This document shows, one piece after another, positions 1-11,111 of a DNA stretch of 64,000 nucleotides (the first letter of the stretch is position 1; each line of letters opens with the position of its first letter). The position numbers and the translations under genes were made by a program. The stretch lies in NCBI RefSeq assembly GCF_019399895.1, contig NC_091865.1, positions 5,151,001 to 5,215,000 of the forward strand, in the 5' to 3' direction. Source of the stretch: Cardiocondyla obscurior. Its lineage: Eukaryota > Arthropoda > Insecta > Hymenoptera > Formicidae. The notes beneath the pieces are model-generated. The model saw nothing but the letters and a program-made list of their open reading frames with translations. It did not search any database and was not told where the DNA came from.

Positions 1-2206
1 AAGTGTTACATTTGTAACTGTTTTAAAAATCATGATTTTAATTGGTATATGATCGTAATCGTACTTAAATCTAAAAGTAAACGCCAATTAAAATCACAAA
101 TTTTTAAACTATTGTAAACGTAGCACTTCTGCTGAACGCAGCCATTAATGTTAATTATTAGTCAACTGCTTTTAGCTTATACATTTTTATTTTCTATAAT
201 TTACGTGTATTAAATAAAATAACGTCACCTGAATAAACTGTTGTGATGAATGCTGAAGTGATAAGTAATATTTCAATTATTCGAAACATCTTGTTTATTT
301 TGTTCACTTTATAATACTATTTATTGCACAATTTAGAGAATAGCGTTATTCGACACAGTTGTCGTGTAGACTGACCAGACGCGAATACGCAAGTTGTCTT
401 TCTTCATACTGCGTTGCTCGCGTCGCTTACTGTTTTCCCCTACCCCAGATCTACCCCAGATCTACCCTATAGCAATAGATATTTTATACCGTCAACTGCT
501 TACGAAACCTTTTTATACTACGTACGAATCGAACAAATTTCATACACAAATTTCATACACTTTCGATATATTTTCCGCTTTCCTCTTTTGTGATATATGG
601 CCTTTCCTTTTCTAAAATACATTTTTTATTTTCTAATTTGTTACAAATTTAAAATAATGGATAATTTTTTATATTTGTGTATAATCTTGTTATAAATCAA
701 TAAAATGTTTATTTAAAAAAATATATGAGACATTAATTTAAAAAGGAAAATAATAAAAATTTTTTATTTTTTATATAAATATATTAAATTTATGTAAAAT
801 TGATCATAAATTTGTGTAAGTCTTAATAATTGCTAAATTACATGCGTTACGTATATATGTTCAATGTGATATATGGTATGAAATAGGGGAAGATAGAGAT
901 GCTCGGCGCCGTGGCGCCGATCGAAGTCGGCGGCGTCATCGAGACGCCGGTGACGTCATCTATTTAATCCGCAGCTTTGAGCTTAAAAATTACAAAAAAA
1001 TTGTATGGAAAAAATAAAAATATCTTAGCATATTTTTGTTTTTTTTTAAATTTTTTTGTTTATGTTATTAATTTATGCTTTCAACTATTTTCTATTATTT
1101 CATGTTTATTTATTCAACAATTTGTCGGAAATTTAATAAATCGCTGCTAAAAACACTTTGGAATTATTTATTTATTTATTTTATTATTTATTTAATTTCA
1201 TAAGTCTCATAAATTGTTATTTACTGTAAAATTTAATATTGATAAGGTCAGTGGCAGCGATTACATACTATAGCATGTAAATTTTATGTATATCTATTTT
1301 ATTAACTTTTAGAATTTTTTAACTTTATTTATAACTGTATATATAATTTAAATAAATTTATCTATATTTTTTTAATAAAACCTCAAATATTTACAATTAA
1401 TTTACAATATACAAAAGATGTGAAAACATACTTAATATATACTTAAAAAATAAGTAAAGTGAATGTATTATTGATTAAACAATGTTTAAAAAAATTGGAA
1501 AAAATTAGAATGCTGGAACATTTTTTATTGGTAAATTTAAATTATTGTACATTGTAGTTATAACCCATACATTCAGAAATAAGTAGATAACTATCCTGAG
1601 TACAACGTCTGTTATAACATTATTTTTATCTATTTTGCAATTTTGCACATATACGTAATATAATTATTATACGCGTTTATAAAGTAATCTGGAATTATAA
1701 AATATAAATATATAAATTATAAATATATTTCAATAACATAATAAAAATAACTAAAATGCAATAAAATGTAATTTGTTTTTTCCACTTTAAAATATAATAG
1801 AATAAATCAAACATAGAAAAATAACTTTCTTTCTTTAATATCGCATCAAACTTCTTTTACGTTTAGTCTAAAATTAAAACATAACATTTAAAGATTTTTA
1901 TTTGTATGTTCGTAATTTAAATAATAATTTTAAATTACTTCTGGTAAATTTATAATCGTTAAGTTGTTCTATATTGTCTTGCATTATTAACTACATTTAA
2001 GTGTCATATTAATGTTGAGATAGTTGTAAGTACATAATCAATTAAATATTTATTGATAACAAAGATGTTAGATGGACAATGCCACAACAAATTATTTGTA
2101 CGAATTTTATTACATTATCAACCATTACATCTCAGAAAACAGTATTACACCTAGGTAAATAGTCAATACCCAAACTTAATGTACTTTGATTCGCGTAATA
2201 TTCAAA
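1..2206. other. AT-rich non-coding stretch, no gene seen
   Basis: About 2.2 kb of AT-rich sequence with homopolymer runs and only short open frames that show no family likeness. The single break in composition is the GC-rich patch at 901-961, listed separately. I see no exon with convincing splice sites, no RNA gene and no transposon terminus here. Confidence 0.7.
901..961. other. Isolated GC-rich patch with overlapping small palindromes
   Basis: Sixty bases of high GC content sit alone in AT-rich DNA. They contain nested dyads (CGGCGCCGTGGCGCCG, CGGCGTC..GACGCCG) and a TGACGTCA-type CRE-like core near the right end. It could be the remnant of a GC-rich transposon end like those elsewhere in the window, or a regulatory patch. 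No flanking duplication was found, so the function is unknown. Confidence 0.4.
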
Positions 2207-2470
2207 CCATGTAAAACCGTACGAAAATAGACCTAGGTTTGTCCCGATAATATATCGTGGTAATGTAAAGAAAGAAAAAACAAAAAATCTTGGCGCTGCA
2301 AAACCAAATCTTTAAAATCTCAAATTATAATTTTGTTTTTTGCGTTATGCTACGCATCAGATTTGGTTTTGCAGCGCCAAGATTTTTTGTTTTTTTTTTC
2401 TTTACATTACCACGTTATATCATCGAGACAAACCTAGATATATTTTCGTACGGTTTTACATGGTTTGTAT
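2207..2470. repeat. Inverted repeat (foldback) of the CTTGGCGC repeat family
   Basis: The left arm (about 2207-2310) and right arm (about 2345-2470) are near-perfect reverse complements, from a shared AACCATGTAAAACCGTACG end inward to CTTGGCGCTGCAAAACCAAA, with a loop near 2325-2345. A single-arm version of the same sequence lies in the opposite orientation at about 46200-46360, and core fragments recur at about 62950-62990 and 63290-63350. It has the look of a non-autonomous foldback or the end of a larger non-coding repeat. No protein is encoded. Confidence 0.75.
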
Positions 2471-2890
2471 TGTTTAAAATTTTCTAAATTCTTTAGATTC
2501 TTGGCGCAATTATTTGATCTCATAACTTTAATAGAGAGTATTCAATATTACAGTAGACATTTTATGTTTTTTGGGGGGGGATCTAGTTTTGAGGGTGATT
2601 TTATTCATTTTGTAGTTATTTTAATCTCGCGCGTTTATACTTGGCGCTTTTTTATACCTTTTTTTTAAAAAAAAGGTAATTTTGGGGGGATTTTATTTAT
2701 TTTGTAGTTGTAATATTTAACCGAAAATAAGTAATTTTAATTGTTTAAACAAATTTTTTGCAAAGATCAATATCTATACAGTCGATAAATCAAATACCAT
2801 CTAGCGGTGCGAAAATAATAATAACACATCACACACCTCCCTTTTTGAAATGACAATATTTTAGGTTAATATATATGTCATTTTAACTAT
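2471..2890. repeat. Body of the CTTGGCGC dispersed repeat, plus-orientation copy
   Basis: This sequence matches 45798-46200 as a reverse complement over about 400 bp. Shared landmarks include TTCTTGGCGCAA, a G-run next to GATTTTATTCATTTTG, TACTTGGCGCTTTTTTATACC, TCGATAAATCAA and CACACCTCCCTTTTTGAAATG. Short G-runs and the motif CTTGGCGC recur. The segment CCATCTAGCG-TGCGAAAA near 2800 is partly repeated near 2930. I see no coding capacity. Confidence 0.7.
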
Positions 2891-2989
2891 CACCAGAGTC
2901 GATAATAATAAAGTCGATAAGTCTATCTGCACCATCTAGCGACGCGAAAACGAAAAAGACAAACTTTGGGAGACAATGATGACAACGTT

Positions 2990-3245
2990 TCTTAATTATA
3001 TTTTACTCTTGCAAACAAATTTTAAATCGCGATATCTTCGTTTGTAGATAACGTAGTAAAAAAATTAAAGCAGTTTTATAACATAATTCAACCCTAATCT
3101 ACACGACAAACCTATGTAGAAAGCGATCGGTTTAGCCGTTATTGAGATCCGAACATTACGAATTTTTTCAATACGGTGTCTCGCGTAATAAGAAGCTTGG
3201 TAGTGCGCTGCGCCTATACTTGGCGCGAGGCACTACCGTGCCTCT
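2990..3245. repeat. Dispersed repeat ending in a CTTGGCGC hairpin
   Basis: This 250-bp block is the reverse complement of 62331-62585. Both contain the step GTAGAAAGC-ATCGGTT-AGCC, a CTCGCGTA motif, and a terminal hairpin in which GGTAGT and ACTACC pair around CGCCTATACTTGGCGCGAG. A second related piece of the same family starts near 62755. The adjacent 3250-4010 holds AT-rich sequence in which I see nothing. Confidence 0.65.
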
Positions 3246-4012
3246 TGATTTAGCAATGTTAAAAATTTATTTTTTTTATTTTGATAAATTAGTTGAGTAT
3301 TAATTTTTCATACATTATTACAAAGTTTAAAGATATAGTAAATCACGCGAATAAACTGTTATTCTGAGTAAATTTATGAATATGCAAGCGGCTACTATCT
3401 CTTAAGGTGCTGGTGGCTAAGAACGAATGTCGCACAAAAAGAAGACCGAGGACTCGGCGCAATGAAAGATTGATATGAAAGGGACTTATCATTATCACTT
3501 CACTGTTCTTTCAAGTTTTCTTCGGTACGATTAAAAATTCATTCGATTAATAGGCGCAAAAGATAAACCATAAATAAAAGAATATAATAATATAGTTACT
3601 ATCAGAATTAAGAGTATCGCCTTAAATTTAGATTCCTTTGCAACCACTTAAACACAAATCTACGCATAAATACCATTCATTCATTCGATTATTTTAACTA
3701 TTTTAACAAATATAATTCTAAGAAAATTTTTCATCAGACAAAAAAAATTTTATCGACATTTCAATTTTATTTATTTTTTGGTACGCGATTAAATACAATT
3801 TTTCATAAGAACTCATGTAAAATTAGTCAAAACATTATCATTAATATTTTTACTCATTGATGTTATTAAATTACGAAAATTTATCAGAAACATTTTAAAA
3901 CAATTATCTACCACTGTTTAAATTTTTATCAACTTTTTAATGTCAAATTATTGGTATGTAATATTACCTTAAATCACTTCGGGAAATTAATAATTTAGCA
4001 ATGTCGGGACAT

Positions 4013-4190
4013 TATACAGGGTGTCCCAGTTGATGTAAAGAAGTTTTTAATTGTAGGTTGGGCTTCCGAAAATAAGTAGAAAAGTTCTATACGGTTTTGT
4101 AAGTTAGGCGTTAATAATCGAAAAAACAATATTTAAAGATTTGACGCCCGTGCGAGCAAAAACGCGCCGTTCGAAGCTACCGAGACGTTG
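4013..4190. repeat. One end of a TACAGGGTGTCC-type DNA element (copy A)
   Basis: It begins TATACAGGGTGTCCCAGTTG and stays collinear for about 175 bp with 25486-25665. Both copies include GTAGGTTGG-CTTCCGAAAA, CTATACGGTTTTGT and CGCGCCGTT-GAAGCTACCGA. TACAGGGTGTCC-like termini with TA target sites are also seen on the palindromic MITEs here. Only one end is present, so this is a truncated copy. Confidence 0.65.
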
Positions 4191-4279
4191 ATGGACCTAG
4201 AGGTGTGGCTTATCTTACTCTATTCACAAAGAAATTAGTAATCTATGAATCTCTGTAAATAGAGTGGTGGTGTGGCCCA

Positions 4280-4397
4280 TCCCACATTTCAACCGTTATT
4301 GAGAAAAAAATAAAAATGTATAAATTGTATAGGCGTAAAAGCGACAAGGAAGCTACGCGTGAGTGAGCGTGACAAACGACGGCGCCATTCCAAACCA
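4280..4397. repeat. Half of a palindromic MITE interrupted by another element
   Basis: This segment carries the AGCGACAAGGAAGCTACGCG and GTGAGTGAGCG core, followed by the GGCGCCATTCC centre, found in the 367-bp palindromic MITEs at 15366-15732 and 45431-45797. The second arm is missing: at 4397 the sequence switches abruptly to CCCTAGTAGCAAAATGCATT, the terminus of a different element. Confidence 0.6.
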
Positions 4398-4520
4398 TCC
4401 CTAGTAGCAAAATGCATTGGCGCAATATTGGCGAATAATGTAAATTCATTGTTACATATTGGGTATAAATCAATACCCAACATTGGTCCGATATTACAAG
4501 GTGGACGCTTCGTCTGATTT
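4397..4520. repeat. Terminal region of a CCCTAGTAGC element with subterminal repeats
   Basis: About 115 bp starting CCCTAGTAGCAAAATGCATT are nearly identical to 12043-12160, after which the two copies diverge. The inverted partner, ATTTTGCTACTAGGG, lies at about 12389-12404. The region repeats CAATATTGG-like words in both directions. Subterminal repeats of this kind are typical of CACTA/EnSpm elements, and a CACTA-like transposase lies between the two ends. Linking them is inference. Confidence 0.5.
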
Positions 4521-5164
4521 CACCAATATTGGTTCCAGAACATTGGGACAATGTTAAATAATAATAATTATCCAATATTTAATATTAAATGTATTTCAAC
4601 GTAAAATAAATATTGCAAAATATACATTTACTTCTCTTAAGCCAATATTGTCTAAAAACTTCAGTTGTGTATTACATCAATATTGCATGCTCATCGATTT
4701 TTAATTGTACAAAATAAATTTACAGTGGTTCAATTTTTGGTAGAGGATTAAATCCGTAATTAAGAAAATTTGCTTTAATTTTTTATAATTGACATTGGCA
4801 ATTTTCCGAATTGTGGATTTGAATCATCTACATTTTAATATTGAAGCACGTGCTTTATAGTACTGTAAATTTATGTCATATATTTAAAAATAGATGAGTA
4901 TGCAATAATGAATTAGTAATGTTTTACTTAAATTTCTTTATACATAATGCCTTAATATAGTTAAACAAAGCAATGTTATTATTGTTCAAATAAGATAAAT
5001 AATTACTGAAATTAATAATTTTTAACAAATTGCAAAAAGTTATTGCACATCTTAACGTAAAAATAAAACGAAAGCTATATGATTTAAACTAAAATGAAAA
5101 AATTGAAAATTGAATGAAGGAAATAAAAAACATTTAAAAAGTATTATAATCATTTAACTTAATG

Positions 5165-7251
5165 TTAATTGACTGCGTTGAGTCTTGCTTTCCTTCCTCC
5201 TTCTCTATCTCCGCTTTCAGCAAGAAATTTTGAGATTCTTTTAAACATTTCACTTCTTGTTGCATTGGGTATCTTCTTTGATACTATACCTATAAAAAAA
5301 AAATATACAAATTGTATAAATCTTCTTTATTATTAGCATCGTATAATACAATTTCTCGTGTTATAGATTAAGTAAATATAATAAAATTATTCAGAAAAAA
5401 TGTAATTTTTCTTAAGTAAAGAGTAACATTGAGGTTATACCCATTTTACATTAGCATATAATATCAATAAATTAAATAAAATAAAAAAATATTACGTTTT
5501 TCTAATAAAAATTGAAATATATTAAATATTTAATCTTTTTAAGGAATAATTTAAATATAGTTTTTAGTTCAGTTATAAAATAAAAATTTAAAGGGTATTT
5601 TAATGAAAAAAGTAAAAGAATATTTACCAAATACTGCAGCAGCAATATTAGTAGCAGAAAAATCACGTTTCTTTTTCTTTCCACATCCACTGAAGTGTAT
5701 TGAAACATCCTTCTTCATAATCAGTTTCATTACTGATGGCACTAGCTGGTTCACTGTTTCTCCATGTGCAAGATTGAGATATTGCATCTAAAAGTTATAA
5801 TTAAACGGATTTAATTAATGGTCGTGAAAGCCAAAGGCTAAAACTAGAATAATATAAAAATTTTTGATCGAGATAAACCGTTTTAAATTATATGAATAAC
5901 ATTATTTTAATTTTAATTTGCAGAAATATTTAAAAAACAATAGTAGTAATTTGTTATTCGTTTTTATGTATAAAATACGTTATGATAATAAAATACACGC
6001 TCTTTTAAAAAATTTATATAAATTAATAAAATACCAAAGATTTAAAATCCTCTTCAGAATTTCCCAAAGCGTTATCAATATCATTAAAAGATTCTACAGT
6101 AGTAATAGGAAGTAGCCGACTAAATTTATTTACGTCGATATTGTTATTTGTTGTTAGTAAAATGTCCATTCCTTCTTTAATGTATTCTTGATTTCTTTTT
6201 AATGTTAATATTTCATATTTTACTTCTTCCATTATTTTGAAAACCTTATATAGGATTCCTGTAAAACAGTTTTACATTTGTGAAATAATTTAACAAAAAA
6301 TACAATTCTTTTCTTTTATAAAAACAGATGTAAATAGTATAAAATCTCACCATGTTTATTTTGTACATCTGTAAATGTATCTACTCTTTCAACAGCTTTT
6401 TCTGAAATATTGTCTACAGTACGGTTTATAATGTCACAAACAGAACCAGATGGTAAACTTTCCCGACAATCATTTTATGATACTGTTAAATCTATAATGA
6501 CAAAATATACAAAATCCTTTCAAACATCTTAAAAAGCCTTCAAGCATAACATATAGAATGCCTTGTTTGACACAAGAATTAAAAAATAAAAAATAAACAA
6601 TATTTAAACAATATGTAAAATAAATAAATGTATAAATGTACGTTTTACCTTGAATATCAGGGAAAGTTTTGAGAATAGGACGTGTAGCACAGTTTTTTGA
6701 GTATATAGTTTTAGTTTTTCGATGTCGTTTTTCTGGTGGCGAAAGCGGTTCTGTTTGTATGTTTTCTTCATCAGAAGAGGATGAATTACAAAACCGATAA
6801 GGTTTTTTTTTAAATCGTTGTTTACATGAAGGATCTTCTTGTGAATTCGAATCACTGCTTAAGTGAGATGTATTCTCTGCTTTCTGAGCTTTTTTTCCTG
6901 CATCAACAAGAGTGTCTATAAAACAAACAAAAAATTCTATAAAATTTTTCGATCAACATTTGTTTTTAGCTTTAAATTTAATTTAATCTATTTGTATTGA
7001 GTCATTAGTTATTTATGAGTTAATTAGTTAAGATAAATAAAATAAAACTCACCTGCCTGTCCTAAAATTCTTATCTTAACATTAGACCAATCATCAGAGG
7101 GCTCAATACGGGACTTTAGGTATCTTTTTAAGACTGAAGGTATTATACCTTTAGGCCACAAAGCAGTTTTATTATCAGGTAGGAGCCAGGAAGAAGGAAT
7201 AATTTCAACTGCACTTTCTTCTATAAACTCTACTATTGAATAAGCTTTCAT
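5165..7251 (-). CDS. DUF4806-domain protein, six exons, nearly intact
   Basis: I can follow six exons: 7053-7251, 6649-6915, about 6351-6485, 6035-6244, 5628-5787 and 5165-5289 (stop at 5165-5167). All boundaries except the uncertain acceptor of exon 3 are clear GT-AG. Exon 1 starts at MKAYSIVEF and has the short N-terminal domain (SWLL..ALWP) usual in these proteins. Exon 2 is a polar, serine- and lysine-rich linker. Exons 4-6 form the DUF4806 domain (FSRLLPITTVESFNDI; then HFSGCGKKKKRDFS; then FKRISKFLAESGDR). Phases agree for exons 1-2 and 4-5-6. Exon 3 has an apparent in-frame TAA at 6475-6477, and its end does not match the phase of exon 4, so the gene is decayed there or I have misjudged that exon. 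DUF4806 has no known function. The gene starts about 100 bp after the transposase pseudogene on the same strand, which suggests it is cargo or a second gene of that transposon. Confidence 0.7.
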
Positions 7252-8121
7252 TTTTATATCAAGTTTTATCGTACTGTAATATGTATTAATTTTCTGAAAT
7301 AACAAAATTAAAAGAAATTCTGTAATAATTTAATATATATTAGCTTATTTAATTTACATTGTAATTGTGTGTAAAAGTGGGTACGCAATATATGATATAC
7401 TATCTTGAAATACAATGCATTTAGCTTTTATTTGTGACAAATTAACTATTTTGAATGAGTTTTGTAAGTTACTAATTCTAAATATTTGTAGCTTTTTCGA
7501 ATCACAAGGATAATTGAAATAATTATCGTATTTTAAAAATTGCTTACAAATTAAATTAGTACAGTTTATTTGTTGCGAACATCTAATGACAATATTAAAA
7601 ATTTGTACAACAGTGTTATCTTTTAATAACGCATAACAATCAGAATCAGATTGACGACAAATTTTAAATTGATATTTATTAAAAATTATTTCTTTATATT
7701 GAATGTCAAAACTTTTGTTATTAACTATAAGTGGTCCGTAGTTGTGAATACCTTTTAATTCGTTTTTTATAATAAGATTGTTAGAAATTAAACTTTTTTC
7801 TGAAAGTCGTCGTGATAACTGTTGTAACACGGTAATTTCCGGTTCGGAGAGCTCGTCGGAAGCCAGGGCACGAGTATAAAGAAAACCGAGACTTGGGTTA
7901 ATCGAAAAATAAAGAATTTATTAACAAAAGAAGGAAAGAAATATTTAGTTGAAATAATACACTTAAACTACGAAAAGAGAGATATATACAGAAATGAACT
8001 TAAGAATAAACTGTCACGAAAACGGCTATCTGCCGTGAGCTGGATTCCCAGAGATTGTTAGTGCGGGTCGCTTTCGGTCTTATCCTAGGTAACAGACCGC
8101 GTCGGTTATACAGGACTCCGA

Positions 8122-8456
8122 GGATTACAGGACGGGCCGCTCGGGCCGTGTCGGGCGCACGGGCTTCGCGTTCGCGAGTCGGCGGCGCGGATTACAAACC
8201 AGGCCGTGAGGGCCGTGTCGGACGCACAGGTTTCGCGTTCGCGAGTCGGCGGCGCGGATTACAAACCAGGCCGTGAGGGCCGTGTCGGGCGCACAGGTTT
8301 CGCGTTCGCGAGTTGGCGGCGCGGATTACAAACCAGGCCGTGAGGGCCGTGTCGGACGCACAGGTTTCGCGTTCGCGACTCGGCGGCGCGGATTACAAAC
8401 CAGGCCGTGAGGGCCGTGTCGGACGCACAGGTTTCGCGTTCGCAAGTCGGCGGCGC
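8122..8456. repeat. Minisatellite, five copies of a 67-bp unit
   Basis: Units begin GGATTACA at 8122, 8189, 8256, 8323 and 8390, exactly 67 bp apart. Each continues through GGCCGTG(A)GGGCCGTGTCGG, ACGCACAGGTTTCGCGTTCG and GGCGGCGC. The first copy is the most diverged. Homogeneous spacing with few substitutions points to recent tandem expansion. Open frames across it are a by-product of GC content and are not called as genes. Confidence 0.9.
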
Positions 8457-8520
8457 CGCGACTTAATTCAATCGTGCGTCGGAATGCCAGGGCCGTGTTG
8501 GCGCGGAGATGCGAGAGAGA

Positions 8521-9085
8521 GTCGGGAGCGCCCGAGTCTCGGAGAGGTCGGCGTCGAGGATGGCCGGGAGCGCCCGGTCAAAGGAAGGCTCGGGAGCGCC
8601 CGAGTCTCGGAGATGTCGGTGTCGAGGACGGCCGGGAGCGCCCGGTCGAAGGAAGGCTCGGGAGCGCCCGAGTCTCGGAGATGTCGGTGTCGAGGACGGC
8701 CGGGAGCGCCCGGTTGAAGGAAGGCTCGGGAGCGCCCGAGTCTCGGAGATGTCGGTGTCGAGGATGGACGGGAGCGCCCGGTCAAAGGAAGGCTCGGGAG
8801 CGCCCGAGTCTCGGAGATGTCGGTGTCGAGGATGGCCGGGAGCGCCCGGTCAAGGGAAGGCTCGGGAGCGCCCGAGTCTCGGAGATGTCGGTGTCGAGGA
8901 CGGCCGGGAGCGCCCGGTCGAAGGAAGGCTCGGGAGCGCCCGAGTCTCGGAGGTGTCGGTGTCGAGGACGGCCGGGAGCGCCCGGTCAAAGGAAGGCTCG
9001 GGAGCGCCCGAGTCTCGGAGATGTCGGTGTCGAGGACGGCCGGGAGCGCCCGGTCGAAGGGAGGCTCGGGAGCGCCCGAGTCGTC
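8521..9085. repeat. Minisatellite, eight full copies of a 68-bp double-hairpin unit plus a partial
   Basis: Units start at 8521, 8589, 8657, 8725, 8793, 8861, 8929 and 8997, and a truncated ninth starts at 9065. Each contains two dyads: CTCGGGAGCGCCCGAG and CCGGGAGCGCCCGG. Single-stranded DNA or RNA from either strand could therefore form two strong stems per unit. Related hairpins continue past the array (CTTGGGAGCGCCCAAG near 9131; GGGAGTGGGGGCCCCCACTCCC near 9237). The 68-bp period is not a multiple of three, so the long overlapping open frames are not a repeat protein. Confidence 0.92.
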
Positions 9086-11111
9086 AATAGCGAAGTCGGT
9101 TTCAGAGGCCGGGTGAGCCCGGTCGAGGAAGTCTTGGGAGCGCCCAAGACCTGGAGGATCGGATGCTGGGGTGCTCCCCAGCGCGGAATAAGGTGCCTCG
9201 TCTGCGCTCGAGGCAGCTTATATACCCGTGGGCCCGGGAGTGGGGGCCCCCACTCCCGAGCGGTCGGGTGGCGGTGCGCGGTGTGGGCGGTTGGGCGGCC
9301 CATGTCGCTCGTTGTGAAAGTCCGCGCTACTCGCCGCGGGCGGCTGGTCGGCCCGTGCTTAATTTAATCGTGGACGGGACCGCGCGATTAATTTGGGCGA
9401 ACGGTGGTGGTCGCGGCGCGGGGTCTGAAGTTACCTGCTCGTGGCCTCAGGCCACACTGTGATAACGGCTTATTACCAGAACGAAAAGATCTTTTTATCT
9501 TTCCAAGGAAATTTTCAAAATCAAATGCACTAATATTATCCAATGGTTTACCGAAAGTTTTAACATCATCCGAAAGATGAATAAGATTGTGAATATTATA
9601 GATTGTAGAATCTGGTCCATAAAAATCGTCAAACGTTTTAACAAATTGTAATAATAAGTACTGTGCATAATCACATAATTGAACTGCTAATTTTGGATGT
9701 GAAAGAATATATATAGCTGTATGAAGAAGTTGAAAGTGATCAATAAAATTTGTGGAATAATTTTATTAAAAACAAAAAATCCAATATATAACAAAAACAA
9801 ACGTAGTTTTGTTGCTTTCCAATTTTTAATTTTAATCAAATTTCGCGGTTTTCTTGCAAAATCTGAAGGAATATACTTAATTAATGTTTTCAGTCTTTCT
9901 GATAAAGAATTTATTCTCTTTGTATCTAACTTGCAAAAATAATTATTTCCTTGCACAAATTGATACAATATTTTTCTCATAATACCTAAATATACTAAAT
10001 GCATAGAATCCAATATAAATCCTGTAACCATAGGAAAATTAATTTCTGCTAAAGGGGAAACACCATTATGGTGCTTAATGTGCGTTTGTAATAAGAAACT
10101 TTTATTTGTTCTTCATTCACTGTCAACTTCTTTAAATATTGTCGCACCAAGAGGATGTTCTCCTTTTTGTATACATCTTTCGCAACCATAAAAACCATTA
10201 TGTCCTTTTACTTGTTTTATAAAGGCTCTAGCAGGGGCATCACAAATAAAAGCTGAAATTAAAACTGAATATAGTTTTGTATTAATAATTATTCCATTGT
10301 CGTGCAGCGACTTGTATTCTTGTATAAAATCTTTAAGATAATCATGAATATTTAAAGGTTTTGATTCGCCACAATAAATAGCGGCAATAAAAGGTTCTAC
10401 TTTACAAACAGTTTGATTTATTTTACAAAGAACAGGCCAAAACTGGATTGAAAAACTATTAGCCAATGGTATTCCATCAATGTTTACAAATAAGTCTATT
10501 TTTTTTAATGATTGCAGTACAGATACTTCAGAAAATATTACTTTTAAGTTTTTCGCAATTCCAAAATAACAATATTTACCGTTAGACATGTGTAAAACAA
10601 AAGCTTTTTTTTCCGTTTGTAATAAAGTTCTAGCATCGCGAGGTAAAGTAAAATTATATTTATTTAATATACGTAAAAGAGAATTTAAAGCTATATGACT
10701 AATTTTAAATTCAATAGCCCACTGAGTCAAATTATTTGATAAGTTTGTGTAAGGTTTGAGTATATTATCATCTTTCTCTTTGTTATTTATACTATTATTA
10801 CAAAGATTTGTATTATCGTTACAATTGCAATCTTTTTCAGTTACATTATCAATTGAATAATTTTTTATTGAAGAACAAGATTCGTTATCAGATGAATTTC
10901 TCACCCAATTATTAAACTCTTGGCAATACTCTAATATATCAGAATCAAGAACATATTCTGATTTGTCATGATATTCAGTTTTGTCAGTGTATTCTCTTTC
11001 GTTCTCAAAAGTATATTCAGTTTCGTGTATTTCAAGATCTTCAAGTGTAGCCAAATGTTTTTTTACTTTCTTATTTATTATTTGCCACTTAGCACGTCTT
11101 CTTAAAGACAT

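Larger units (their letters stand above)
7820..9458. mobile_element. GC-rich 1.64-kb insertion with exact 8-bp target duplication
   Basis: GTGATAAC occurs immediately before (7812-7819) and after (9459-9466) this block, and deleting block plus one copy rejoins the transposase frame. The left end is TGTTGTAACACGG and the right end is CAGGCCACACT, which are not clear inverted repeats. The left 300 bp are AT-richer, with an AATAAAG/TTATTAAC stretch; the remainder is extremely GC-rich and made of two minisatellites. An 8-bp duplication fits hAT, P or Mutator-like insertion better than the 4-bp duplications of the LTR elements nearby, but no transposase or matching termini are seen. The TGTTGTAAC start resembles local LTR ends. 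The class is unresolved. Confidence 0.8.
7354..11111 (-). pseudogene. CACTA/EnSpm (TNP2-like) transposase pseudogene, interrupted
   Basis: The reading frame starts at 11111 (MSLRRRAKWQ) and begins with an acidic, asparagine-rich N-terminus of about 120 residues. Next comes the RNase-H-like core: ICDAPARAFIKQVKGHNGFY followed by a CERC knuckle (first catalytic Asp region), then DSMHLVYLGIMRK (DxMHL motif), then RKPR and the WKATKLRLFLLY helix. The C-terminal part resumes at about 7811-7354 with KFLKY and a YPLL ending. These motifs match the Transposase_21/TNP2 fold of CACTA elements. Damage seen: an in-frame TGA at 10110-10112, a one-base frameshift near 9765, and the 1.6-kb insertion at 7820-9458. 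Removing that insertion with its 8-bp duplication restores a continuous frame. The gene therefore looks recently killed, and its neighbour downstream is the DUF4806 gene. Confidence 0.8.

Noticed and set aside
901..961. GC-rich patch considered as a CpG-island promoter.
   Set aside because: It is only 60 bp long, and no exon or transcript start is visible within 1 kb on either side.
4243..4575. Minus-strand frame of 110 codons.
   Set aside because: It spans the junction between a broken MITE and the CCCTAGTAGC element; both are non-coding repeats.
8122..9085. Regularly spaced repeats that superficially recall a CRISPR array.
   Set aside because: The units are contiguous with no unique spacers, and the host is eukaryotic.
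8055..9462. Many long overlapping open frames on both strands of the GC-rich repeats (up to about 300 codons).
   Set aside because: They arise from GC-rich tandem repeats of 67 and 68 bp. The same repeat is read in different frames, there is no start context, and both strands are open equally. They are not a repeat protein.
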